NCBI GenBank assembly: GCA_951394045.1
Contig: OX595987.1
Span: forward strand, 3,286,001-3,350,000
From: Nitzschia sp. DOCU1
Taxonomy: Eukaryota > Bacillariophyta > Bacillariophyceae > Bacillariales > Bacillariaceae
Reading direction: 5' to 3'
Length of the DNA: 64,000 nt
Positions 40,015-50,604 of the stretch are shown here, in pieces (position 1 is the stretch's first letter; every line of letters starts with the position of its first letter). The notes below the pieces were generated by a model that made no database searches, had not been told where the DNA came from, and saw nothing but the letters and a program-made list of their open reading frames with translations. The translations under genes and the position numbers were made by a program.

Positions 40015-40964
40015 ATGACAGACGACAAACAGTATTTATTCGTAATTCGTCACGGTGACCGCTGGGATTACGCCAATCCGGATTGGAAGAAACTCTCGAC
40101 GTCCCGGACGGGAGATTCGCCCCTTTCCACTTTGGGCCATCAACAAGCCCAAGAGGTTGGCAAGTTTTTGGACAAGTTCATGAGTGAAAATCAACTGGAT
40201 GATATCACGTGGATGTCATCGCCTTTTTTGAGGTGCCTACAGACTTCCAATGAAGCCTTGAATGCCATGCGGCAATTCCAGAAAGCACCGACCCTGCCGA
40301 TTTTGCCAGAATATTCCATTTGGGAGTGGGATGGACACGGCGGAGAATGGCATGCAGATTTGCCACCACTGGTGGAACGCAAACACTACTTTCCTCGTCT
40401 GGATATGGAATATGAGAGCTTTTTTGTACCGGCATTGCCAGGTGAGAATGCTGGTTGCTAAAGCAGTGGCGAGGAAGAAATTTTGATAAAGTTGACGCTT
40501 ACCCCAATGCCCGTCTTGGCGCTATAGAACCGAGATCCGAATTCTTTGGACGGTGTCAAAAGTCTGTCGATTGCTTCCATGGGCGATATCCATACAAGCC
40601 ACGGCAAGTCTTTGTCATGGTATCCCATGCGGCGGGATGTATTGCCTTGGCAAAGACGCTGTCAAAACAATCCTTACAAGATATTACACCGGCGGGACCC
40701 TGTTCGATTTACTGCTTTACCAGAACATCGAATACGCATACTTGGACACTAGACCCGCATGACGAGCCACTGGGTATGAATGGTTATACCGATCATTTGT
40801 CAGAAATGGGATCAGCGACAGTACCGTGGAACAATTTTGGAGATGGCAAAACGAAATTTTATACAGGTCCCCCTACGTCACGGTTTGCGCCCCCGGAAGC
40901 TATTGCTATGAATGGACATTCGAATGGGTATGCAAATGGGACGGCTAATGGAACGGCGCACTAA
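40015..40964 (+). CDS. Histidine phosphatase (phosphoglycerate mutase-like)
   Basis: Exons are 40015-40441 and 40528-40964 (287 aa). The 86-nt intron GTGAGA...TATAG joins FFVPALP to EPRSEFFGRC. The catalytic phospho-acceptor His13 is in FVIRHGDRWDY (the R-H-G motif), with STLGHQQAQEVGKFL and WMSSPFLRCLQTS, the conserved structural and phosphate-binding segments, and the second His in MVSHAAGCIALAK. This is branch 2-like histidine phosphatase, related to UBASH3/STS and fungal PGM-like proteins rather than to glycolytic dPGM. The C-terminus is an Asn/Gly-rich tail (MNGHSNGYANGTANGTAH). No signal peptide. The substrate is unknown. Confidence 0.87.
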
Positions 40965-41039
40965 CTCTAAGCAGATGTCTGGAAGGATCGGGACGACGAA
41001 ACAATTTGTCGTACATTCCTTAATGTCATCATTGCCAGT

Positions 41040-43727
41040 CTAAAAATCCGGGTTCGGGGAACCAGTGGTGTCGGTTCGCTGGAATAAGTAGAGATAAGCA
41101 TGTTGCAAAGGAGGATTTTCTGACAACGCAACCTTTTCGTCATTGTATATAACCCATTTGCCATCGCGCTTGATGTGCGCTACGTAGTGTCCACTGCCCG
41201 TATTCTTTCCGATATGTGAGATCCTGCAAGCGATAAAGTGGCATGATGGATCAGTTGTTCTGTAAGGCCAAATCATCAACATTCGGCATTACCTGGCAGT
41301 ACTTACATTCCCACCATACTGTATTTTCCTTCCCCGTCTTCTAGCGGTAACTTGGATCCTGAATCCGCTGCGCCGTCGTTCTTGGACTCCAAGGACGCAA
41401 TAGCCCCATCCAAATCATCCATGTGCGAAAACAACCAATCAGCAGCACGGTCGGCCGCTCCATTTGTCTCCTTTAGTGCAGCCCGAACCTGGTCAAAGGT
41501 AAAGCAACCCAGGTTTTCCACGAGCGACATGACAACCGCGTCATCCGGGCCACCAGAGGCGGCTGGTGCCGCTGCCGCCCCACCACCTTCCGGAATCGGA
41601 TCATTAAAGTCAGGATCCATGCTGTGCGAAAAGATCCAATTCATGGCAGCCTCTGCGTCGCTACCTCCGACGGCCAAGAGGGCCCGCTTGCAACCATTCA
41701 TGCTGAATCCCATATCCATAAGCTGTACCAATGCCGACTCATTAATCTCGGGTTGGCTTGTGGCGGCTGAAGCTGAATTATCGGATTCTTCAGGAACCAA
41801 CTCTTCTCCGTCTTGGGGCCCCTTAGACTTGTAAGAACTCAAATCAACTTCTTCAGGAATGTCCAGGTTGACCTCAAGCTTGACTGGTTGCCAATCTGGT
41901 CCCAATTGATACCGTTGGATTTGAACCCACAAGTAGCGCGGGAAATTTAGGAACCCCGTCGTTTGCGTGGCAGGGTGAACGGTGTTTTGCAAGTGCGGCC
42001 ATCGATAATCGTCGAGAATGTTTTCAGCCGCCCACGACTCTGTGCAATCCGAAAACTTGACCGTCGGAATCGGTTTATCTTCTTCCTTTTCTTCCTCCCC
42101 ATCTTGCTTTTGTTTCTTGGGTTCTGGCTCTTCACCCGGCTTTGGAATCACGTTAGCCTTTTCCATGGGCACTCTCAAGCTCCACACCGTCTCTGCTGCA
42201 TGAGATTTATATTTGACCTTCTGATCGGCACTGCACACGATTCTATCTTGAGTTTCAAACGAAACCAAGAGCGACGTCTTGGTCATGGTTTTGTCTTTCT
42301 TCATCTCCGCACGATCAATTTGCTCCAAGAGATATTGCAAGAACTGCGCGGCATCTTGTTGCTGTCCAGTTCTAAAGTCAACGTGATCCTTCCCAATCAG
42401 GTGCTTGAACATGCGAGGCGCCAGGCGATACTTGGGATGACCTGGGCCTTCGGCATCCAACTCTTCTTTGGGCATGGCATAGGCACCACTGGTCAAGGCT
42501 GTGACAAGCTTGGCGGTCTGGACCAGCAAATCGTTGGGGGCACCTCTTGGGGTGACTCCTTCAAAGAACGTGTGCTTAGTGATTGTACTTGTTCCATAGC
42601 GCTTGGCGAACTCGGGCATGGCCGCACAGAGTTGGACAACAGAGTTGAGATAACAAGAGTTTCCAAGGTTTTGAAGCCCCTGTAATCCAGGTCCTGACAC
42701 TGAGACAAGCTTGGATCCACTTTCGGTGATTGCGTCAAAGGCATAGTTCTGATGGACGATATTGTGAGACGATGTGCAACCCACTTTCTCTCCGCAACCT
42801 ACTCCCCACATGCATACTTACTGCGTTAAGTTCTACTTCCAGTTCGGCGGTTGACCTTTCCGTCTTTTGCAAGCCAGCAACTTGAATTCCCCGTTTCGCC
42901 AATAATTCGGCTAGATTCGGAATTTTGACCGGTCCGTCTTCATCCCTGGCATACGAGTAGCAATCCGCATGGACTGTGGAGCCTTCCGTCGTAATGGTAC
43001 CCAGCTTGACCACTAGTGGGTACTGTTCACCTGTCTCCTGAAAGTGATCGAGAGCTCCATTGCTCCCCCCACTTCCATCCCAGTTCTTGCGGCCTCCTCC
43101 GATGTATCCATCACTGAGATTGAGCCACAGATTCTCCGTGGCGCCACTCTTTTCACACTTCCACTGCTTCGGGTCTGGGCTGATTTTCACTCCATTATCA
43201 ACAAATGGCAAATTCTCATAGTACTTCGAAACGGGGATCTCTTCATCATCTTGCCAGGCCGTCAAATCTTGCTGCACCGCCAGACCCACGTGGTGAATGA
43301 CGGATTCGGCACTCTTGACGACCCCTTCAGGAAATGTCGACTTGGTGGATTCCTCGTAGGGGAGCTCGGCCACCACACTACCCGATCCATCCAAGACCAC
43401 TAGCGAATGCTTCGTAATGACTTCATACTTGTCGTCGTCTGATAGAAAGCCTCCTTCCACTCCAATCGCAAGTTTGGTCGGCGCAGATGCAACCTCTTCA
43501 TTCTTCGGCTTCTCCTTTCGATCCTTGACAACGCGCAAAAAGATTTCCTTGTCACTCCCCGTTTTCGCCAAAGCTGGGATGGTTCCAGCAAATGTGTTGA
43601 GATTCACTAGAATTCCATCGTCGCTGGAGAAGGGACTGTAAAAGGTGAAGGCACATTCCGAGTGGACGACTGTATCAGAAGGCGTCGCCACGCGGCATTT
43701 CGAGGCAAGGGCTTGGATCTCTTCCAT
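41040..43727 (-). CDS. USP5: Ubiquitin-specific protease 5/13 (isopeptidase T)-like
   Basis: Exons are 43727-42822, 42748-41307 and 41223-41040 (843 aa; human USP5 is about 858). The introns are 73 and 83 nt. USP5 disassembles free polyubiquitin chains. The catalytic Cys334 is in NLGNSCYLNSVVQ and the catalytic His in NTGSGHYVAHIKRDG, with WVIYNDEKV after it. Two UBA domains lie between the Cys and His boxes (LVQLMDMGFSMNGCKRALLA and SLVENLGCFTFDQVRAAL), as in USP5. The UBP finger near 189-250 is recognisable (ENLWLNLSDGYIGGGRKNW, DGSGGSNGALDHFQETG), but three of the four zinc ligands of USP5 are replaced (Ser194, Gly211, Gly224; only Cys191 remains). ATG 43727 (MEEIQALASKC) is the first Met; the frame upstream begins with TTG. 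Confidence 0.94.
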
Positions 43728-44201
43728 TCTGGCTATGGTTGGCTGGTTGGATGAACGTTTCACTGGCAGAGAGTCAGCTACGATAATGGAGAAATAGGAA
43801 ACCAACGATGATAGATCCCTCTACTGCGCCGCTGTCATTGTATGCCAGTCCAAAAAGTTTGGCCCGATGCCTTCGACGGCGATCCAGCGAATGATTGAAT
43901 CATCGTTACCTGGTATGTAGCTTACTTCTATTGTAGCATATCAGACCAGGTACGCATCATGACGGCCGATAAATGACTCAATCGACCTCTTTTACGTTAG
44001 AATTCTTCATTCCACTATCGTACTCTATTGCTCCGTAGCTTTTCGCTTCGATGATCTTCTGTTCTCTCAATTCAACTATGTTGTGGGGGCGACACTATTT
44101 ATGTCGTCGATGATGAACGAAACGAGAACTGGGGTGCAGTCCATCTCATTACGACTCTCTCCAGAATCATAGCAATACGAGAAAACAATACAAAGAAAAT
44201 C
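43728..44201. promoter_or_regulatory. Divergent intergenic region, USP5 / CmcJ-like gene
   Basis: 474 bp between the two divergent ATG codons. No coding frame or repeat was recognised. Promoters of both genes are expected here. Confidence 0.3.
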
Positions 44202-45296
44202 ATGAGTTTCTCATCGATCCTCCACCTTACGCCTGGCATTATTCATCTTTGCATTGGTATACTGTTCTCGGTGGCCCGCGAAGCCAATGTTGCCGCCTTG
44301 GTGTCACCATCGGTGTCATTACCGAAATTGGTGGGACATGCTCAAGTTGACTACTCGGCGGCGAGCGAGTTCATTGAAACACATTATCATATTCCAAACT
44401 ACTTTGGAAATGAAACTACGGTCCGATTGGAACCTATATTTGATGCCCGCAGTGGAGTCGTTACCAAGGATGGGACGATTGTGGCACCGCTGGGCTCTAT
44501 GAAAGAATGCGGATTTTGCCTCCTTGATGCCCCCACCAAAGTGGATAATTTTGAAGATTTGTCAAAAATACAATCTACCTATCTTGCGGAAATGAAAGAA
44601 TTGATTCTCCTAGCACTCCAAATCGACAGCAGCGATATTGAATCCATCGTCTTTTGGCATCCCATGCTGCGCGGCGAAGCCATGAAACCTCTGCCTCGAT
44701 CCGATTCTGAACCGGCGATGGCTACAGCCGCTTCCATGGTACATATTGACACTGACGTAGGAGCTTACGGTCTAGAAGGTATTGTTGACTTGGTCGGAAA
44801 GAACCTTGTCGACCCTGATTTGAATTTTGATCAGGATCAAATCTACAAGCAATTATCGAAAGAGAAACGACGATTTCTATTCTTGAACACGTGGCGGCCT
44901 CTTGTGCCTGTAAGATCGCGACCATTGGCTCTTTGGGCGGTACAATATAAAGAAACCAATGGCCTGTTCCCAACGATGCAGCCATGTTTGGACAGCAGCC
45001 TCTGGTACGTCTTTCCAGACATGGAGCCATCCGAGTGCTTGATCTTCAAGCAATTCGACCGACGTCTGGATCAGCCCTGCGACTTTTGGCACACTTCGTT
45101 GGACATCAAGTCCAATGCTGACACAACATACGCACCGCGACGGTCCTTTGACATGAAAGTCTTGGTCATTTTGAAGGAAGCTGTCGCGCCCGAACAGGAT
45201 CGGCTAGCAATGTCTACAGCGCCCGAGCTGACTTTAGAGGAATCCGCAAACTTTTGTGCGGAACAGGCGAGAAAACGGCAAAAGATCAATTTATAG
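44202..45296 (+). CDS. CmcJ-like (methoxylase/GA4-desaturase-like) oxygenase-family protein
   Basis: A 364-aa single-exon gene. It matches the CmcJ/AsaB-type family of fungal and bacterial hydroxylase/desaturase-like proteins by ordered motifs: VHIDTDVGAYG, FLFLNTWRPLVPV, RPLALWAVQY, WYVFPDMEPSECLIFKQFD, and a downstream DFWHTSLDI (His). In this family the H-x-D and distal His are iron-ligand candidates in a 2-oxoglutarate dioxygenase-like fold, here HIDTD and FWHTS. The N-terminus GIIHLCIGILFSVAREANVAAL is hydrophobic, a possible signal peptide or anchor. Family members often act in secondary metabolism; the substrate here is unknown. A biosynthetic cluster around it is not apparent. Confidence 0.75.
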   Translation: MSFSSILHLTPGIIHLCIGILFSVAREANVAALVSPSVSLPKLVGHAQVDYSAASEFIETHYHIPNYFGNETTVRLEPIFDARSGVVTKDGTIVAPLGSMKECGFCLLDAPTKVDNFEDLSKIQSTYLAEMKELILLALQIDSSDIESIVFWHPMLRGEAMKPLPRSDSEPAMATAASMVHIDTDVGAYGLEGIVDLVGKNLVDPDLNFDQDQIYKQLSKEKRRFLFLNTWRPLVPVRSRPLALWAVQYKETNGLFPTMQPCLDSSLWYVFPDMEPSECLIFKQFDRRLDQPCDFWHTSLDIKSNADTTYAPRRSFDMKVLVILKEAVAPEQDRLAMSTAPELTLEESANFCAEQARKRQKINL

Positions 45297-45376
45297 AACC
45301 ATGTAGGTTATGGGTCACTGTTAGGTACTATACAATAAAGAGCTTTGGGTTCTGCAGAAGCATTCATACTGGACAT

Positions 45377-46642
45377 TTACCACCCGGGCTCTACACCAGC
45401 AGTGCTCCGCTCGCCATTTCGCCGCACAGCTCGGATAGCCCCGGTGTAGACCTCTCGCTCCAACATGTCGAAAAAATACACGTAATTTGTAGCAAAATTG
45501 GGCGGAGGTCCTTGCGGGCTAAACCCTCCTGCTTCGTACCTCCCTTCCGCCTTAATGTTTCCCGGCCGATACATGTATCGCACCCCACCAATATGGATCA
45601 TTGATTCCAAACTCTCCTCAACGTAGATTGGGTATCGTTTCCACAGCGGCTTCCCTCGGGTGCCCGCGTTGTATTCCCAAACAGGTCGATCATCGTCGGG
45701 ACCATCTTCGTCACCGGATTCAAAATCTTTGCCAGAAAAGGGCATTTCGAAGCCATACTGCTCATTCAGGGGATCAGGCAGACTATCCGCGTCTTTCGAG
45801 ATTAAATCCTCTCCTTTGCGAAGCCGTTTGCAACAATGTTTGTGAAACTTCCAATTCTTTTTCTGACACTCTCTGGAGCAGTATTGTGCCATGCGGCACT
45901 GCGCACACTGGCTTAAATTTGGTTGGATAACTAGGCACTGGGCACACTGGAGCGTCGTAAAACTAATCAAGGCTTGCATCAAGCTGGACTGGGGTTGCCA
46001 CCCTTTGCCTGGATCGACTGTCGGCGCATTTTCCATCGAAGCTTGACTTGCCGGCACCCAATATACGGCAAAGACGCGCCTCAAGTCGGCCCCTGCTTGC
46101 GCTAAAGCACCCATGCACTCGACAAATCCACGTTCCAGCGAAACGTAGCCGGGCGTTTTCCCCGTCTGCGAGCGGGCATTGAGAGTCTCAAGTTTTCCTT
46201 GGTCCATCGCAGCTTTGCAAAGAGCTGCCACACATTCAAGGTGATTGTTTTGGCAACTCGTATACACTGGCAATGTGGTGCTGATCCGAGTTCCACGATC
46301 TATTTTTGCCCCCTGTTCAATCAACCAGCGTAGGAACTTCGCTTTGCCAAAATCAGCGGCTATGAACAGCGGGCACGAACCAATAGCAGTATCCTGCCAA
46401 TCAACTTCAGCTCCAAATTTCTGCAAGGTCTTTGCGACCTTCACACTCTCATCGTCATCAGGGCGAGCGGCTACCATCATCATAGGCGTCGCATCAAAGG
46501 CTGAGATTGTGGAATTGATCCGACGGCGCATTACTTGACCGGCATGGCCAGCTTTCATGACCATTTCAACAGTCGAGGCGGGACCACCACTGGCGATTGC
46601 ATTTGCCAAGGTATACATCAACTGATCTTCGCCTTGAAACAT
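45377..46642 (-). CDS. Ankyrin-repeat and MYND zinc-finger protein
   Basis: A 421-aa single-exon gene. Residues about 45-200 hold ankyrin-type repeats (ATPMMMVAARPDDDE, SCPLFIAADFGKAKFLRWLI, TLPVYTSCQNNHLECVAALC, TPGYVSLERGFVECMGALA). A complete MYND finger follows: CAQCLVIQPNLSQCAQC then YCSRECQKKNWKFHKHCC, with the C-x2-C ... C-x2-C ... C-x3-C ... H-x3-C ligands. The C-terminal 120 residues are unrecognised, with a Gly/Pro-rich segment and YVYFFDMLEREVYTGAIRAV. MYND and ankyrin both mediate protein contacts, so an adaptor role is inferred. Similar ankyrin-MYND genes are frequent in diatoms. Confidence 0.85.
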   Translation of the reverse strand: MFQGEDQLMYTLANAIASGGPASTVEMVMKAGHAGQVMRRRINSTISAFDATPMMMVAARPDDDESVKVAKTLQKFGAEVDWQDTAIGSCPLFIAADFGKAKFLRWLIEQGAKIDRGTRISTTLPVYTSCQNNHLECVAALCKAAMDQGKLETLNARSQTGKTPGYVSLERGFVECMGALAQAGADLRRVFAVYWVPASQASMENAPTVDPGKGWQPQSSLMQALISFTTLQCAQCLVIQPNLSQCAQCRMAQYCSRECQKKNWKFHKHCCKRLRKGEDLISKDADSLPDPLNEQYGFEMPFSGKDFESGDEDGPDDDRPVWEYNAGTRGKPLWKRYPIYVEESLESMIHIGGVRYMYRPGNIKAEGRYEAGGFSPQGPPPNFATNYVYFFDMLEREVYTGAIRAVRRNGERSTAGVEPGW

Positions 46643-46754
46643 GGTTTATATGGCACTGGCGACGTGGGATCCGGGACAATGAATGGAGGCAGGACATGCT
46701 TCTGATGAAGGCAATGGGGTGTTTTTTAGAGTAGAAGTTACACGAGAGCGCTAG

Positions 46755-49700
46755 CTAGTAGTGTGTGGTGCAGTTGGTGGCACGTGGAGGTCGGTAGCGC
46801 GTGGGGCCAGCGCGCGATGCAGGATTGCATCGGCGAAAGCGAGGTGGCCGACTGGGAGTTAAGATATGGGATAAATCATGTTTTTTCGTTGTTTGGAGTT
46901 TGGTGGTTGCTTGATGGATGTGATTGGCAAGGGCAAGAGAGAAGTTGAGTGCCAGCGTTTGAAGTCCCCATTGTTGAGGGGTGGTTGTGTGGAACGAGCG
47001 GCCGAAAGATCCTTGATGCTGAGATTTCCAAGCGGAGTCCGCCAATGACAGGATGCCGATGGGACTTTTTAGGGAAAGATGGAAAGCTTGGAGAGCAGCC
47101 GGATGGGCGAAGCGAAGGGAGGGTGGAAGGGGTGGTGGTGGTGGAAGAGCAGGATTGGTGCGAGAGAAGAGGAAGTTGTGGGCGAAGGTGCCGAGACCGC
47201 CGAATTCATCAATTGTAAACGGTATGAGTTGGATGAAGTTGTGATTAAGCGCAGTGATAACATTTTCAGCCGAAGCGGTGTCGGAAGGACGTCCATTGAA
47301 CTTATGCACAATGCTCTGACGGTGGGCCACGTGAGTTATCTGGTGTTGAAATGGTAGGGGCCGGCCAGAGGGAATTGGTGCAAAAGTGCAAGGAAGAGCG
47401 GAATGGATGTCGGTGGTGGGTGTGACAGTGACGTCGATGGCAAGGATTTTGCGATTGGAAGTAGTGGGGCGTGCGAGGCGCAGGGAGACATCAGCCGGGC
47501 GGCAAGAGGGAAATTCAGGTAGCAAACGAGGCGTCTCGATGGAGGTATCCCCAGCAAATTCTGTGAGGGATGCTAGGGGGCCGAGTTCCTGGCAAATGAG
47601 GGCGATGGTGTCTCGAATCCGATTGGATAGTGGTGTTTTGTGATTGCGGCAGCTGAGAAGATGGTCACCGTACACGTCAACGGCGTTGGGTTTGTGGCAG
47701 CCGTGGCAGGTTAAGGGTGTAGAGAAAAGGGGAAGCCGGAGTTTGCGACAAAGAAGGGATCGGTAGAGAGAGGGGGGGATACGGTTGGAAGGATATTTGC
47801 GAGGTAACGAGTGCAGTGGGATGCTGGTGAGTGGCGTGAGTAAAGAAGGAAGAAGATGTTGTGTTGAGGTTGGAAGGGTGGCAATGGTGTCGGTGTGAAG
47901 AGCTTGGACATTGAAGCGATAGATGGTTGCCTGCAGACCGCGAATAGACGTATCGCGAATGAGTTGGCGGGTCGTGAGAGGGGTACCGGAGTGTTGCTGG
48001 AGGAAGGAGGCAAGAGCAGGGAGGTAGTGTCGAAAACAGGAGATGAGGTGTGTGGGGGTGGTGGTGGACTGCCAAGAGGCAAGAGGGCGGGCATGAAAGG
48101 CATTGATAGCGATGCGACGAGGTGTTTGACCTTGGGAGGGGAAAAGTGGGGACGGTGGAAGAGAGATGCCGATGGTAGCCATCTGGATAGATCGTAAAAG
48201 TGGAATGATGAAGGCAGGAACGGCCGTTTGGGCAAGGTTGTGGAGGCCGAGACCCCCGTCACGTGTGGGAGTTTCACAGATGAGCTGGCAGTGTGGTGGT
48301 AATGGGAGGGGGTGGCCTGAAAGAACTGAGAGAACTTGATGATAGTCAGAGTTGGCTCGGCGAATGAAAGCAGAGTCCCAGTTGCCAAGCGAAGGTGGTT
48401 GGGCGAAATCGGTGTGGTAGAGAACGTCCATAGAAAGAAGATGGTTGAGCATTTGGGAGGCGGAGATGCGGAAGAGGGAACCGATCGTCTGTGGGTCTGT
48501 GATACGGTGTGTGAAGCGGAAGATGGCTTCGGAGAAGGCAGTGGATGCATTGGCAAGAAAGGCACGGGCATGGTCAGGAGAGCCAATTGGTTGGCCAAGA
48601 AAACGTGTGCCATGGCGGAGGATATTGATGTCGTCGGTATGTGAGGAAGAACTCAGGAGGGGAAGCGAATCGTTGATGAGAGTAGAGAATTCCGAGGGGA
48701 TGAGGGGATCGGTGGAGCTGGAGGGGGAGTAAAAGAGTTTGGTCTTGGATAGTTTGAGGCGAATGCCGATCGGCTCACCGAGTCGTTTCAATTCGGAGAG
48801 AAAAAATTTGAGGTCGATGGGGGCGATGACGATGCTAGTGTCATTGATGATGGAGGTAGTTTGGGCGAGGGCACCTTGGCGGTCATCGAATGAAAGTCGA
48901 TTGGATTGTTTATTTCGGAGAGCGGCTCGTTGTGCGAGGGAAGAGTTGATGGGGGCAAGGATGGAGTGCAGTGCGAGACAAGAAAGAAGGGTCGCCATCG
49001 GATCGCCTTGAGGGAAACCTTCCTCTTGACAGAAGAAGGAAGTAGAGCCGTCGGGTAGACGAAAGTAGCAACGATTGGAGTTGGCGTACATGAGGTCGAA
49101 GAATGGGAGAAGTCCGTGGAGTTCCTGATGGGCAAGGATGGTGCGTCTGACGGCAGAGCGAGAGACAGAGTTAAACATGTTGATGATGTCGAGCAGGAGT
49201 AAGACGCGAGACGGAGGTTCGTTTCGAGAGAGTGGGGCCAAGATGAAGCGATCAACGAGAGTCTGGGTGAGATGCGTGACGTAGTCGATGCCGCCAGGAA
49301 TGGCGAGACCGAATTGACCCGAGGTGATCATGATTGTGGTGAGTTCGATGCGAAACAAGGTATTGAGATACGCAGCTGACACTCGTCGTATCGCTGTGCC
49401 AATGCCAATTGGACGAAGTTGTGAAGGATCTTGTTCGTTCTTGTGAAGAGCGATAAATCGACAGGAAGAGAGGAGGGGTCGGATAGAGGGTGGAATGTCG
49501 TTGTGAGCGACGAGAGTGACCAAATCAGCCAACGATTGAAGGTAAGGCATGGTTGTTTCGGTGTCATTGATGGCCGACTCGAAAGTGGCCATGCCCTTGA
49601 GAGTGTCGGTGTAATCGTTGAGAGGCCCTGCGGCAGTGGCAGGTTTCATGAGAGCAAGGGCTTGAAGCAAAGTGTTGTTGTGAACGGGTGGTAGGGGAGT

Positions 49701-50051
49701 TGTGCTGGAGTGTGTAGAGCGTTGTTCAGATTCGAGAGTGATACGTTGGGGGTATAAATTGTGACAGGCGGCGATGACATCAGGGGTCATCTTGGCGGTG
49801 GGAAGAGAGGACAGGATGCGAGCAGAAGCCGAGGAGAAGTTGTCCATGTCGGCGAAGTTTTGGGCCTCAGGGCAGGGATCGTCGTTGGCAGCAAAGGTGA
49901 GGGGTGCATCGTTGGGACTGAAGGTGTGGGAGTTGGATAGTGTATAGAGGGATTCGATCTGTTTTTGTAAAGATACGATACGTGATGAGGCTTCTTGTCG
50001 GCGCGGAGACGCGCGGGCTTTTTTCCCGCTCTGATGGTGCACGCACAACAT
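46755..50051 (-). mobile_element. Non-LTR-type retrotransposon ORF, probably catalytically dead RT
   Basis: An uninterrupted 1,098-codon ORF. RT blocks appear in order: RFIALHKNEQDPSQLRPIGI, motif A LLLLDIINMFNSVSR, motif B EEGFPQGDPMATLLSCLALH, motif C and motif D (LGEPIGIRLKLSKTKLFY). Motif C reads SIINDTSIVIAP, with Asn (codon 48843-48845, residue 403) where the first Asp of the usual x-D-D is expected. The C-terminal part has a zinc-binding CHGCHKPNAVDVYGDHLLSC and then RPADVSLRLA...ILAIDVTVT, an arrangement resembling a PD-(D/E)xK restriction-like endonuclease. No LTRs or integrase are seen. The coding strand is strongly C-rich and G-poor, unlike neighbouring genes. Element ends, tail and target duplication were not found. 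ATG 50051 is used; the frame is open for about 28 further codons upstream. Confidence 0.85.
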
Positions 50052-50604
50052 GTGGCGGGATTGCCTTGTGGATTCACATGAAATATGCTGGAAGAGAATC
50101 GAAAGCTCAATTCCGGGCTGTCAGCCTCTGAAGGAAAACTTATCTCAGCTTTCTAGCATGTGTCTTCTTTCTAACGAGTGAGACCTGCGACCGATAGTTC
50201 ATGTCTTTAATTATAAAGAGAACTTTGTCGACAGCCCGCCCCAAAAATGCTAACAAGATATTTGTACTAGGCTTTTCGTTTGCACCAAAATTTCCCTCTC
50301 CCCTCATAACTACTTATTACCTGTTTTGGGTTAGGTGTCAGCAACGGTACGAAGAAGGGAGAGCTGGAAAGCAGCAGCAGAAGCAACACCAACATTCACA
50401 ACGAACAAGAACAACAGGAACAACACCGTTACTTTGGAAATCAATTCTGCAGCCTCAGTCCGTCAAGAAACTCCACCCCCGTGACTGAAAACGAGTGGCA
50501 ACCAACCAATCTCCAAGCACAGCGACCTGTTTGGATTCCCCTGCGACTCCATTGTATCGTAGTACGACAATGCACCATCGTATAGTAGTAGTAGTTTAGT
50601 ACGT
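50052..50604. other. 5' flank of retroelement and 3' flank of nucleotidase gene
   Basis: This 553-bp stretch has no recognised gene. Its left part may be the 5' untranslated or 5' coding portion of the retroelement; the right part contains a GCAGCAGCAGAAGCAACACCAAC low-complexity run (50373-50395) and a TAGTAGTAGTAG run near 50585. No boundary repeat was seen. Confidence 0.3.

Noticed and set aside
41963..42685. 240-codon plus-strand ORF
   Set aside because: Antisense to the catalytic exon of the USP5-like gene; hydrophobic FFLFFLP runs are reversed Glu/Lys codons.
47711..48613. 300-codon minus ORF and other long frames inside the retroelement
   Set aside because: Alternate-frame shadows caused by the C-rich, stop-poor coding strand; RT motifs occur only in the 1,098-codon frame.
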